A DNA stretch of 64,000 nt from Mytilus galloprovincialis (lineage: Eukaryota; Mollusca; Bivalvia; Mytilida; Mytilidae). Positions 44,326 to 57,400 of this stretch are shown here, piece after piece. The position numbers were made by a program, and so were the translations under genes. Below the pieces are notes generated by a model. It did not search any database, was not told the DNA's origin, and saw nothing but the letters and a program-made list of their open reading frames with translations. The stretch's first letter is position 1, and each line of letters opens with the position of its first letter. Where the stretch lies: contig NC_134845.1 of the NCBI RefSeq assembly GCF_965363235.1, positions 64,757,261-64,821,260 of the forward strand, written 5' to 3'.

Positions 44326-46508
44326 CTGAAAAGAGAAAAAGAAATTAAAATTAAAATCTTAAAAAATTTCATACCTTAATTATAACACTAAATCATGTAA
44401 ATTGCAATGGAGTTTGTGCTTTGTGAATTTTATTTTTTGGCTTTTGAATTAGCTTGACATCAACCCATCACAAAGAATCTTACAATCAAGTGCATGTATT
44501 GACAATGGACCACAACAACATCACTTGGTCTGTGATGGAAATCTGTCTCATTGGCAATCATAGCTAATTTTTACAATTTGAACAGACTATGTATTTTATT
44601 AATTCAAAATACTCAAGAAACTGCCATGTATTATATAAATGTTCATATACACTTTTTTCTGAAAAAAATATTTTTAAGTAGAAATTAAATTGTATTTTAG
44701 AATTATTTAATTCCTCAAAAAAGACATAAAATCCTGTTAAACATCAAAATATAAATAAACCACAAAATAAAATAAAATTCTACCTTACATTTTTTCTAGT
44801 TTAAAATCCAAAAACTAATTTAAATTCTGTTGGTGGAAGTCACAAATGAATTAAAAACCACTTTAATCAAGTGACCCATGCATCACTGTGTACTGACCAT
44901 TCTACAGACTATAAACTGACCAGTCAATTAAAGACCCTTTCTAAAGGTGTAAATCCTCTTGTCTAAATGCTAGAGGCTAAAGCTTGAAGTTTATATTGAC
45001 ATAGGTTGATTGGTCAGATATTTACCTTGTATTGGTCAAGAGGGATAAAAATATCTTCCACAAGTTTATTCTCCATTTTGATATATTCAATAATAACGTT
45101 TATTAACTGTATCCAGAGAAAATCAACATTTGACTATTTATTTTAAATGTATGTTCTTTAAAAATCCTGTCCTATTACACTGAAGGATAATATCGAAACA
45201 CAAACAAAATTTTTGTAATCGTGTCCCTTTAAATAACTAAAATCTGTACTACTATTTATCATTGGTTTGTTAAAAAATTCAATCGCTATGAAAGAGATTT
45301 TGATCACTCACATCAGTAGCGTCATAAAATGTAAAAATCCACATTTTTTGAAAAGATGTCCTAATATCAAACCAACTGAAAATTAATTAACTCTCGTGAA
45401 TGTAACTTTCTGAATTCTTTCACTTTACAATCTTTTTGAACATGTCAATATTATCAGTTCGGCGTGATACACTCTTCTGTCAAAAATGAATAAAACATAT
45501 AGCACTCTCCAATGTTCAACTACTGTGTTTAACAATTCCGCTAATTTTCTACGCTGTCGATAATTTGAGAAATCGGCAGGTATTAGCTCATCTACTTGAT
45601 ACCGTGAAATCTGTCACGCTGGGTACTGGTTTAAAAATATGATTCAGAATATCTCAAGCTCATTTTATCGATATGACATTATTAAACTTTAGCTCCGCCC
45701 CCTCCTAGGATTACTGGCCATGGGACTTGAACAAAGGGATGCGATTCACTTTTTAGTTATGATAATATCGGCAAATATATAAATGATAGGTTACAAGCTT
45801 TTTATTATTTGATAATGAGAAAGAATTGATTTAAAGTTTAAGTTCATTTTTTCATAAACGGTAGTAAAAGTGACGACTACTTGTCAATTTAAAGTATAGG
45901 AAATTAAATAATTACAAGGTTAAAAATTAAATAGGTTCAAACAGTAAATGAACTCAAAACTCTTTTCATAATGGTCATTTAGCTGACCATTCAAATACCT
46001 TAACATTTTTAAAAATTTGGAGAATCTAGCAGACAAGGAAAATACTTTTAAGACAGTTAACAAATTTATGATAAAGAAATCTTACATAACAAATTTTAGT
46101 ATTTAGCACCACAAGTTTTATAAAGCCAAAAGTATTTCATTAAAAGAAAGAAGTATCTATATTGATAACTTGAATCATCTTTTTTTTTACAAATAAAATA
46201 TCAAAACTATATTTTGCATTTTAACAATGATGACCATTTAAAAAAAAAATAAACCCTACCTTGTACAATGACCAGACAAAAAATACATGTTATTCACTGA
46301 CCAGTGTCCAATCCCCGCTTACAAAACAACAATATACCATTTATCAACGGAGAGGTCACTGAATTCCTGCACATTAAAGTGCCACCTAGTGAGCTGACAC
46401 AATTGTGTTTTATCCCAAAAAACGACATGCATTTGTACAATGGTTAGCCATACATCACAACCGTGAGCAATCGTTTGTAATAATTCTGTCATTCAACGGT
46501 ATTTGTCA
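44326..46508. other. Upstream region of protocadherin, candidate leader and promoter
   Basis: No coding exon. On the - strand GGAGGGGGCGGAGCTAAAG (45692-45710) is an unusual GC-box-like patch in AT-rich DNA. A possible donor GATGTGAGTGATC lies at about 45302-45314, so a non-coding first exon from about 45680 to 45314 spliced to 44325 is possible. GACCA/TGGTC words are frequent at 44870-45030 and 46260-46310. Confidence 0.3.
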
Positions 46509-46715
46509 CAGTTTTTGAATTTGTCGTATACTTGTCAATAATTTCTACTAGGGAACATTACCTAACATGTAAAGGGGGTATTTATTAGAATTATAGATAA
46601 TAAATGATACACAGTTTTTTGAATTTGTCGTATACTTGCCAATAATTTCTACTAGGGAACATTACCTAACATGTAAAGGGGTATTTATCACAATTATAGA
46701 TATTAAATTATGTTA
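46509..46715. repeat. 104-bp direct tandem duplication
   Basis: GAATTTGTCGTATACTTG at 46517 recurs at 46621. Both copies continue through CTACTAGGGAACATTACCTA and ACATGTAAAGGGG. The copies differ at a few positions. Confidence 0.85.
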
Positions 46716-49700
46716 CTGAGGTATTATAATAGATAATTTTACAATAATCAATGGTAGTACTTCTCTTGACCTTTATATAACTCCCATAATGTGTATACAA
46801 TTACAACTAATATTTTAAATTGCTATATAGAATATACCAATATGACATGTTCATATATCATAATTTAAATTGGTGAAAACCTGGACCATGTACATAAAAG
46901 TTGTATCTAATTTTCTATTTAAAATTTAAAAAGAAAATATATTTAAACCTTGATATTATACATATCAAACCAAATATATATCCTAAATTTCATAATTTTT
47001 ATTGTTATAACTATAAATTTTTATACAGAAACTTAAAGACAGTGCATAAACAAAAATTTTGGTAAAAATAAAAGAAATTAGCTTTTTTTGAATACTGAAA
47101 AGATCCTTTTTAAGAAAAAATAAAAGTACAAGTTATATCTATTATCTTATCAATAAAATTTGTATATGAATTTTCAAATGTGCCTAAGAAAATTTTAACT
47201 TAAAAATAAAATGATAAGAATTTAACCAACTTTTCTCTCTTGGCAATTCTTTGTGTAATATGATTTTTCTTCTTATGACAGAAGCTATGAAGCAAAATAT
47301 GATTAATTGTCAATCAAAACCTAAGCTTATATAGTTCATTTCAAGTTCAAAGAGAGTAGTTCTGGCCACAGGTAAAACTCAGGTAGAACTCACAACCTGC
47401 TTAACCAGGTGAGTGGTCATGTCTGACAGGTTACTCAGTGTGCCAAAGGCTCATTAATTTGTCCAAACATTATCAATGATCATTAAAAAAAAATATTTTT
47501 ATAAACAAGCTAACCAGGTACTAATTTTGATTTAATCACCCATTATAATTTGTAATAACAAATTTATGAACTTTTAATCTACATGATTCCTCTAAGGACT
47601 TATTAAAATTTTATAAACTGTACACCAAGTCCAAATATTCTTTGAAGTACATCAAAAAGGTAATTGATGAATTAAACTTTATGATAATTTTATAATTTTA
47701 ATTCCTCAAATGTTTCTACTTGGGTAAAATTTATGAGGTACTGGTTGAAAAAAATTGTAAAGATTTAGCGTTTATATTTTTCAAAATCATGTTGTTAAAT
47801 AAGTACCAATTTTAAGTTAATTTTCTAGTCACAGTTTTGATTTTCACAAATGAAAAAGGACACTATTAAGAATATTTTCACCTATGTGTCAAATATTTCA
47901 GATATAATACTTAAACAAATGGAAAAGATATGTCCATGCATTAGAATAATAGCTGGGTTACAACAATTTACTTTTGAGGAAAAGCCAAAATAAGTTCAGT
48001 TGTCCTTTTTTTACAATTTTCTTATGACAAAATATGAATAAATTAACAAAAAGAAAAGTTGATAAGCATCAATCGAATGAAACAAAAAGCCAAATTAATG
48101 GAGTTCAACATATAGTTCCTTTTTTCTGCAATGAGTTTTTGTCAATGACAATAAGCAATAACGGCAGTTCTGCCAACATATCTGTTTATAGTTAAAAAAA
48201 AATCCATTGACCAAATAGCATAAACAAATGATTTTTTAAGCATATATACTATTGAAGTAAACATATCTATTCCTTTTAAATAATAATCTTTGAAGTTGGT
48301 ACAATGTCCCAATACTGTTTTATGCAACAACAGAACTATAAGCCTTAATAAAACCACATCATTTTAAGTAATTTCGAATATATAAATAATAACTAATAAA
48401 TATATCAAAAGTGAACAATAATTCATAACACTTTTATGACATTATTACAAGCTAAATGTTTGTTGTTTTTTTTAAAATTAATTAAGGTGTGTCAATAGAA
48501 AGGATATTTGTGCAATAAACATGTCATGTAACTGTATTTAATTTACTTTTATTTGTGTATTCAATATTCTTCAATGAAAAAAGTGTTGTAAATATGATAG
48601 ATTCTATTAATTTAGCTCCAAGGTTAGGAATATTAATAAAGTTAATACTTTTTATTGACCTTTTTATATGAAACTGGACTATGAGTGAAATAATACACTA
48701 AAATTTAATTACTACAGATTCATTTGTCAATGAGAACCAGTTTGTTTTTCAATGATAATTTGACGAAATGATTAACATGTCAAAACATTAAAATCGTTAT
48801 TGTATTTTTTATTCAAGCGTATTCTAACATAAAATCATAATTATGACATACTATATATGTAGAGTGTCCTTCAAATGAATGCATCATTTTAGATTAATTC
48901 ATGATAAACAAATGTTACATGATTAAAATTGAAGTAACCTAAATAGTCATATCTGTTGATATCTCTTTTTTGCAAGTATATAGAAACAAAGTTGCAGTCT
49001 ATTATCTCGGTGTCTATGATTTTTGTCCTAGGTCAAATACAAAAGTGAGATAGACAAAAGTTTCAGCCACAAATGTTGGCAAAACTAACATCATGACTGT
49101 CATGATGTTAGTTTTGCCAACAGTGTCAGACATTTGTCCTTCCCTTTACATATTTCATATACTTGTATATCTTCATATTGACACAAAACCATAAAGAATG
49201 CAGGACACAATTAATGATATGCATAAATACAAAAAAACATACATTTGTGTGTCACATTGCAAATCATATCCTTTTACACGACCAGCCCATATAATTTGAA
49301 TAGTACATATTTACAAATATATTGTCAAAGCAATGTTATTGTAAAACGACAACTCTAAAGCATGATATACATTTGTATTTCATTTACTTTTATAAAACTT
49401 GACTCATCAACTTTAAAATTCAGCACTCATTTAAAAAAAAAAAAAAAAAAAAAAATCCTAAAAATAGAAATCGTTTTAATATATATATTTTTGTATGCTT
49501 GAAGTTTATATCTATTGACCTTTACAATTTCAAGGCATAGATCAGATGAACCAATATTGTTAATTAAATTAAAATTAACATGGGTAATTTAATATTAGAT
49601 CATCAACAAGGGCCAATAACTCATGATTATCAACAAGTACCTGAGAAATTTAACAAGTCACAAAGGGAGTGAGACAAAGAGACCTGATAATGCCACACCT

Positions 49701-50334
49701 ATTACAAAGTCACTTATCACACCAAAAAGAAAAGGTAGATTACGTAACCGACAAAAGACTAAGCCGAAAGCTCATTGACCAACAATTACGTAATAAAATC
49801 TACAAGGGTAGATAACCAGGTGTAAGAAGCTTTGTTATGACTTTGATACATGTACATATCGTCATGAAATCAACGATCCAAGTTTATTGACTGGATAATC
49901 TTGATCACCATACTTAATGATAAAAGACAAACAAAATAGTGTGACAGGTCCATTGTGGTGTTGATATTATTGTTGATTTTTGTTTGTTTTCTGGTAATGA
50001 TTGAGAAAGTCTTAATGAAAAGTGTCATATTTGTAAACATTTAATAAAAGGATGTCAAAACTAACAATAACAAAGATGTTCCTGTGTTTTCATAGAAATT
50101 TTCTTGGTGTTTAAAGGATTCCCCTTATCACAGGAAGGAGAGTATAAATTTTTGATAAAAAGTAGAATTGACTGGCATTGTTTTTAAAGATTAACTGATT
50201 GATAAGATAATGGTAAAAGCTATAACTGAAATAGAAAAAATAGACCCCCAGACACCTAAAAAACCCCACAAATGGGTTTCAACCTTGCTCATATTCTGAT
50301 GTTGACATCCTATTATTTCTTTTCTTAATCTTAG
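46716..50334. other. Intergenic, no gene seen
   Basis: Strongly AT-rich. It includes a perfect short palindrome at 49075-49121 and a poly-A run at 49432-49454. No exon, RNA gene or repeat pair beyond these is supported. Confidence 0.45.
49075..49121. repeat. Perfect 22-bp palindrome with 3-base loop
   Basis: GTTGGCAAAACTAACATCAT plus GA, a CTG loop, then the exact reverse complement. It stands in otherwise unstructured AT-rich sequence. Confidence 0.9.
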
Positions 50335-50581
50335 TTCATCCAGGGACGACATCAAAAGTTCAATGTATGATAAAAAACTTAATTCACATAGTTTTTTCAC
50401 TGACCCCCCCACCCCCCCTCTTAACTTAATTTGGGAAAAATTGATTTACCAATAGGGATATATGTAAAAATCGATTTTAAATATACAAAACTTGCAGAAT
50501 TTTAACCCCCCCACCCCCAAACTATTTGATTTAAGTTTTTTTTATCCTACATCGATCTTTTGATGTTGTCCCTTAGATGAA
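50335..50581. mobile_element. 247-bp MITE with ~50-bp inverted ends
   Basis: Left end TTCATCCAGGGACGACATCA and the reverse complement of the right end, TTCATCTAAGGGACAACATC, align with one indel; the match continues through AAAAG, GATAAAAAACTTAA and ATAG. C-rich runs (CCCCCCCACCCCCC) occur near both inner ends. The 73-codon frame on the - strand across it is an accident. Confidence 0.7.
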
Positions 50582-51827
50582 TAGTGTTATTTTCATCAAT
50601 TCTAAACATGATTGGTTATTGCTTGTTTTAAGTCCAGTGGCAAATATTGCATGCATGTTCAGGACAATCAAATTCCTTCTATATATATTTAATACAGCAA
50701 AAGACATCTTTTCTAGATTTCAGATTTTTACCATCGCCTCCCGTCTTAAAGTACAAAAGTATTAAAAACAATGATTAATTATTAATCAAAATCTTTTAAA
50801 AAAATTCTCCCACAATTTTATGTTTTAAGTCAATTTTACAATGGGTGTGCAAACATTATAGGAAACCAAAAAAGTTAATTGTGATCAACAACGACGTTAC
50901 CTAGGAAATGATTCATCAAACTTAATGAACAAAACAACATGAGGTTTCGGTTTTCAGTTGGCGTCATTTCAAAGTAGCGATTTGATGTATGGCTATTTAT
51001 GACATAGGTAAAACAATGGATCAAGTATGAATACACTTATGACCCTACATTGACTCTTTAATTAGGTTGATGTCATATTATGAATGAGCTGTATGTTGAC
51101 ATTGATCAGCGTAAAAAAAAGATAGATTTTATTTAAAATATTACTTGGAAAAATGAATTGAAATTGCAGCAATTTACCAAAATACATTTTTAAGCATACT
51201 TGGTAAAAAAAATTAAAAAAATTTGTCGTATTGATTCATCAGACTTAAGTATATCCCTACCTGCCATTGAACAAACCAAAACCAATGAACAGCAATATTT
51301 ATCATTGGTCATATTGTCATCATTGGAGGCCTTTAATATATAGAACAAAGAGTAAATCTTGCTTCAAGTTAAAAACAGCTCTTAAATTAGTTCATTTAGC
51401 TCAACCAGAATACTTACATAGTCACAGAATAGATTGGTCAAAATTTATAACACTATCCACTCAGAGTTATTGCATTGCTATTAACAGTTTTTCATACATA
51501 TTGAAGATAGCATATACAGAGTGTTACATATGCAGCTGCGTATAAGATAACAGTACTATTGAACTTCACAGTTTTAATCATTAACATTGTGCAGTAAATG
51601 ATAACCTACTAAAGTTGTCCTTGACTTTTCTGTTACAAACAACACACAAATCTTTATTCAAATTTATATAATTAAAGGATCAAACCTGAGTCACTTATAC
51701 AGTGGTGATTCCAGACAGTTTTTTAAGCAATGACCACTAACTGCCATAAGAGGGGGGCTTGCTACAGTCATGCTTCATAGCAAATTTTCCCCACCAAATG
51801 CCTCCGCCTGGATAGGGCTATGCTATT
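50582..51827. other. Intergenic, no gene seen
   Basis: Contains a TTAAGTCCAGTGGCAAATAT word at about 50629, a single unit of the family amplified at 9792-9911. No coding exon is supported. Confidence 0.4.
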
Positions 51828-53024
51828 AGGCTTAAATTAAAATATTGTTTGTTTGCCCTTTACCGACCGACCCTATAAATTCGTCCCGCCTGAAAATCTT
51901 TTATTTGTATTTATCAGCAAGATTTTATTTTATTTTATTTTTTCGTTCCTACCAAAAATCTTATATTTGTATTTCCCGCTCAAAACTTTTTTTACCGGAA
52001 TCCTCGGGTTTTACCTTTATCGTATAATGTCTAGTCCGTTTGGTATCACGTGAGCGTTTGACATGAACACTTGCATTTAGAGTTTCAAAGCATTTGTTTG
52101 AAATCGATGTTGAACGCTTTGAAATCGTGATATGATGTACGTTACTCTGTATCTTTAAACTTGAAGAGCAGGGTTCATTTACAAAACTATCAACGTGTGT
52201 ACAAACTATTTTGTAAACGGACATTGTATTCTATGTAGGGATGGCCTTTTGCAAGGACGTATAACTAACATACGTCCTCGGCCTTTTTGTGATCCGTAGA
52301 TCAGGATGATTATGTTAACAATGCCTTTGACCAGTATTGCTATATTCATTATATCTGACATGAACCAAAGGTGACAAACGCCTTTAAAGTGGAGAATATT
52401 TGGCAGTAAAATCACCCAAGTTTTCCATACATATCATTTATAAATGCAATGTAAAATACGTGACAATTGAGTTTCAAGTCTTGTTGCATTTTTATTGGCA
52501 ACATAGGCACAACGGAAAATTTAAACACTCTAGGGACTTTTTCTACTAGTAATGTATGTCTGCCTGGGCATATTTTACCAGGACAATATTAACTCTTACA
52601 GAAAACCTTTAGGTAGAGGTAAGTGAACAAGGTACGTAGTACAGAATATTAGTGCAAGTTAAAACTCTTCAAAGTTCCAGGCATATAAACGTTGAAAATA
52701 TATTTTGATATTTGAAAACAAAATAGTAGTGCATATGAATTAACTTCACATTCTACATGATATATTTTTTTCAAAACTTCCTGGGACTATTATACAAATA
52801 GTCCCAGAAACTTTTTAGCAAAAGCAAAACAGACAAAAATGACATTATGAAGATTTTGTATCTATAAAATAAAATATTATACCTACCTGCCTACCAATGA
52901 CAACAATATACCGACCCAAGTTATTTTTTTTGGGAAAAAAATAAAATATTTTACCTACCTACCTACCCTGTTTCAAAACATAGGGTCGGAAAAGGGCAAA
53001 CAAACAATATTTTAATTTAGGCCT
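51828..53024. mobile_element. ~1.2-kb inverted-repeat element
   Basis: The left end AGGCTTAAATTAAAATATTG, then TTTGTTTGCCCTTTACCGAC, is mirrored at the right end, whose reverse complement reads AGGCCTAAATTAAAATATTG then TTTGTTTGCCCTTTTCCGAC. The inverted ends are about 48 bp with few mismatches, followed by ACCCTAT on both. Interior frames are short; no transposase is recognisable. Target duplication is unclear. Confidence 0.75.
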
Positions 53025-54148
53025 TACATAGTATTCTCAGGACCAAATCGAATTGGGTAAAGGTCCAATATTTGATAAAAGTTACAACGGTTTAAAAAGG
53101 AAAAAATTTATCCACATCAGTCAAGAAATAATCTGACTTTTATTTAATTTCTAATATATTTCATTAATATCTGAACTATCTTACAGCTTGTATATTTTTT
53201 CAAATTTCTTCTAATACTATACTTACAATTTTAATAAAATATATCCACATGTAAATGTCCCATACAGAATATAAAGTCCCTTGTTTAACAGATCACAACA
53301 CTGTTATATAGAATTGATTAATAGATAGGTAAAAATCCATACTATCTTATACAAGTAAATAAATTCCTAATGTCTTTGATAAAAAAAATCAACTATGAGA
53401 ATCTATTCATTGCTTTCCAATATTCTTGCAAAGATTTCCAATTTCTGTAACGCTAAAAACAGTTACTATAGAATTCCACAGTCATACATATATTCTGAAT
53501 TTCTAATACAGACCAGCCAAAAAAACAATCCTTTTACAGTAAATATTAATACATCAAAAACAATACTCGAACAATGAATTACCTTGTCAGAATGATGATC
53601 CCCCTAAGGCATTGTGGGATGGATGACAACAACTCTTTCCAAGCTAAACGATCAGATTTGTCTATGGTGAAAAAAAAGAGGCGGGATGAACATCTTCACA
53701 CACGAGGCCAAACTTTGACCAGTCTAATTACTGCATATAGATTTTCAGATAGGAAACCAGATTAGATATTTTTAATTGATAAAAAAAACGAGCTGTTGAA
53801 AATTGCCCCAGGGCTTTTTCATGTCATTCTTTTTAGGCCTTATACAAATACACGATCGTTAATTGATTAGAGATCAATAGATCATAGATAATTATTTGTC
53901 ATCAAGACCTATGTTTTTTTAAGAAATTGACGAACAATAGATCAATAGCTTAGGTGTTGTGAAAGTTTAACAGGTAATTCCTTTAATCTTTTGTAATCCT
54001 TTGATCTTGAAAAAGACAACTTGAAAGTTTTGAGACAACTTGGGTGTTTTTTCAAGTTTTGAAAAGGATGTCTAAATTAAAACAATAGACTGGGGTTAAA
54101 TTATAGTTACAAACAATAAACTGTTAAATATTCAAGGTTTTCGTTTTT
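53025..54148. other. Intergenic, no gene seen
   Basis: AT-rich. A 63-codon frame at 53574-53765 is basic but matches no family I know and has no clear splice context. Confidence 0.4.
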
Positions 54149-54432
54149 AAAACAGTTTCAATAAAGTGGAAAGAATACAGAGTTCAAAGGAAAAGAACAA
54201 TCAGATGTCTTTTGACATTTTGCATTTGCTGCACTTTTTCCCCTTTACTATTTTCTGTTTATTTTAGCACATGATGAAACTAATTTTTTTAAAACAGTTT
54301 CAATAAAGACGAAAGAATACAATTGTTCAAAGGAAAAGAATATTATTAGTTTTTTGACATTTTGCATTTTAATACATTTTACTGCACTTTCCCCCTTCTG
54401 TTTTTTTCAGTTAAAATTTTAGCACTAGATGA
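54149..54432. repeat. 142-bp direct tandem duplication (diverged)
   Basis: AAAACAGTTTCAATAAAG at 54149 recurs at 54291. Both copies continue through GTTCAAAGGAAAAGAA, TTTTTGACATTTTGCATTT-like words and GATGAAACTAATT. A smaller related duplication around TATGTTTACATATTATTAA follows at 54500-54570. Confidence 0.8.
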
Positions 54433-57400
54433 AACTAATTAAATCATTTCACCTGAGGTATATTTCTGATGACATTATAAATAAATTAAATAAAACAATA
54501 CTAAAATGTCTATGTTTACATATTATTAATTAATTAAAATAATAATACTGAAGTATCAATGTTTACATAATATTAACAATTTATTAATCAAATATATATC
54601 AGAACTACTAGTATGCAAATGGACAATTTCATTTGATAGAATAGTTGAGTAATTGTATGATAATTATGTCAAAATGAAAATAATGAAATGCAGTTCTAAT
54701 GCAATCATGTTTATCTGAAAAACTCAAGTTTGATTCAAAAAATGAAAATCATCTGCAAAATAATTTTCAATCCAAAGTTTTAAACATTTAAAATGCAGCA
54801 GAACAAATTATGATTCAACTTACCAATTATATATTCAAAAATAATTCACTGAATCTGCGTACAATGACAGAACATTCAATTGCAATGGATAATGCTAATA
54901 AAGTCGAGAAAAAATGAAAGAGCGTAAATGCAAAATTAATTTCAAGGAATGTCTAATTCATTGTGTGACAAAATGAAAAATGAGTAACTTGGTCAGTAGA
55001 TTTGACACTATAATTTTGCACTGCATCTTTGTAAGGGCTCTTGCTTGATAAATGCAGTAATAAACTGTAAACAAAGGCCTTGGCGTCAAACCTTACAAGA
55101 TTGCTACTTAATTTCCGTTTATACGAATGTCAGATCAATTTTTCACCATCATTAATTTCTGTAATCTCTTGCAGGACCCTGCCGCTTCAGACACGACTTA
55201 TACAATAGTGTCCAGCGGCCAAGATTTATACGATTTCATGTTGTTAAATATCTTGTCTCTTTGGTAAACTTTCATTAGACTTGAGGACCCTGCTGTTCAA
55301 ATAATTTTAGTACAACTGTAATTTTCTTTTTCTATCAATAGACTTTAAATTTTATAGTCCATTTTTAGCATGGGTCAATCTAAGACTGACCAAATGACCC
55401 TATCTAATAACTAGAATTTGTTCAACTGACCATTGAATCAAGTTAAATTATGATTGACCATTGTCCAGTATTGTAATCGGTAGTTATGATGTCCTGTAAA
55501 AAATCTCACTTTTAACCAGTGGTCAGTTTTTCTATTGGTCACTCAATTATTTATTACTGACCATTGTCCAGTACACAATGTAATAAATTGGCCGGAGTTA
55601 TGACATGCTGTTTTATTAAGGGAGATCATCCTAAGGTTTTCTTTGATGTTTACATCTTAGTGGAATTTTATGATCACGGTCTTACGTCACAAGATCACCC
55701 AATTTAGGTTAAAGAGACTTTATTTGGACATTTGTTAAAAAGTCATGAAGACAAATTTAAATCAAACAATTAAATGCATTTATTGGCAGTTAGCGTTAGC
55801 ATCAAAAGTTTTACCACTGATTTTGTATTAGAATTTATGGATTAACACCTATTTTTAATACAGGTGTTCCAATTTCCTTAAATTTTTTATATCCCCTCTT
55901 CTTTTAAAACTTTGAATCATTACTTTTGGTCGTCTTTGGTTTTATCAGTTGTTAATCGTTTGTTTTTAGATTTAATTTTACTTTCAAATGTTTTCGCTTC
56001 AGGCCTCACTGAAGAGACTTTCATAGTCTTGTGCAAAAAATTACAAATTTCACCAAATAATAAAATACATTTCAGTAATTTTTCCACCTTGCATCTAAAA
56101 ATACACTTCCAGTTAAATACTATAAATTTCATGTTACTTTAACTAATTATTTTGCCTAGAATTTTATATTTTTATATTTGAGGCCCATTTCCATTTAGGA
56201 GTCTTGTTCAGAATCTCGATAACGATTACATAAGTTTGCACTTTTCTATTCTTCAAGTCATGACAACCTTCAAATGTCAATTTTATAAACTTGTATTCTT
56301 GGGTTGCTGTCTGGTAAATGTTTACCCCAAACTATTTTCCTTCATTTGTTTTTAAATGCAATTTTTTTACTCACATTTTATGTCTGTCCAGTCCTTGCAA
56401 ACATTGTTAAAGGCTATAAACAAGTCAAAGATAAAGAGGTGGCATCGATAATACCAATATTCTGTAGTTTATCTTAGACAAACATGGGAAACCAAGCATC
56501 TTCTTAGATACTATGGACAGTCATCAAAAAGACAAAAACAACATACTTGAGTCTTAAACTGAAAATATGTCGACTATTTCATAACTGAAATAAAGCGTGA
56601 AGAAAGAAATGACAAATTTGTTTTATAAATAGTTTTTCCCTTAATTCGATTAATAAATTATAAAAAATAAAAGAATTTAACCTGTAGTGTATTTTAGTAC
56701 GAAAAAACAAAAGCAAAAATTTCATTTTTACAGATGCATGTTAAATGATCAGCTTATAAGGCAGCAACTAGCAGTAATTACATTCAAGAAAATCCTATTA
56801 AAGATGCAAATTGTCTACAAACTAGTTATCTGCAAGGCTATAGACTGTATAATTCCTAGGTCATGATACTGTAGGCACGGATATTAAAAGATATTCTGCC
56901 ATATTTTACGACTATAATTTCATGCTATCTGAACTATAAATATGCCATTAAACCATTGCCATGTATGGAGAATTTTGTGAAATTACTAGATTTGTAAATG
57001 ACAGGGACGATCCAGGGATCAATTATATTCAATCATAGTTAAGCGATTTGATCCATCATGCTCCTTGTTAACAGTAATGGATGGTGAAAAAACAAGATGC
57101 TTCTTAATTTCAAATTAATCTTCTGTTTATGCGTTCTCAGATCCGCAAGTAATTTTTTTGAAATTTGTTTTTCTCCGAAACGACATTCGCTTTAAGTCCC
57201 GTTTATCCTTTCGTCATTGGCACATCTTTTTTTATTTGTTAATAAATCCCTAGTATTTTGTATTTAATCTCTTTCCAATTTCACCCTTCAATCAAACTTG
57301 TATTTGCAATTAATTTTGAACTTATTTTTTTCCGCGACATCTTAGAAAATGTTTTCTCGTTTTAATAGATTGAGGTTCTTGACAATGAAATTTTTCTTAA

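Noticed and set aside
49075-49121. MicroRNA precursor
   Set aside because: The stem is perfectly paired with a 3-base loop, too short and too perfect for a typical animal pre-miRNA.
50191-50412. 73-aa - strand hydrophobic protein
   Set aside because: Half of it lies inside the 247-bp MITE and no splice or homology evidence exists.
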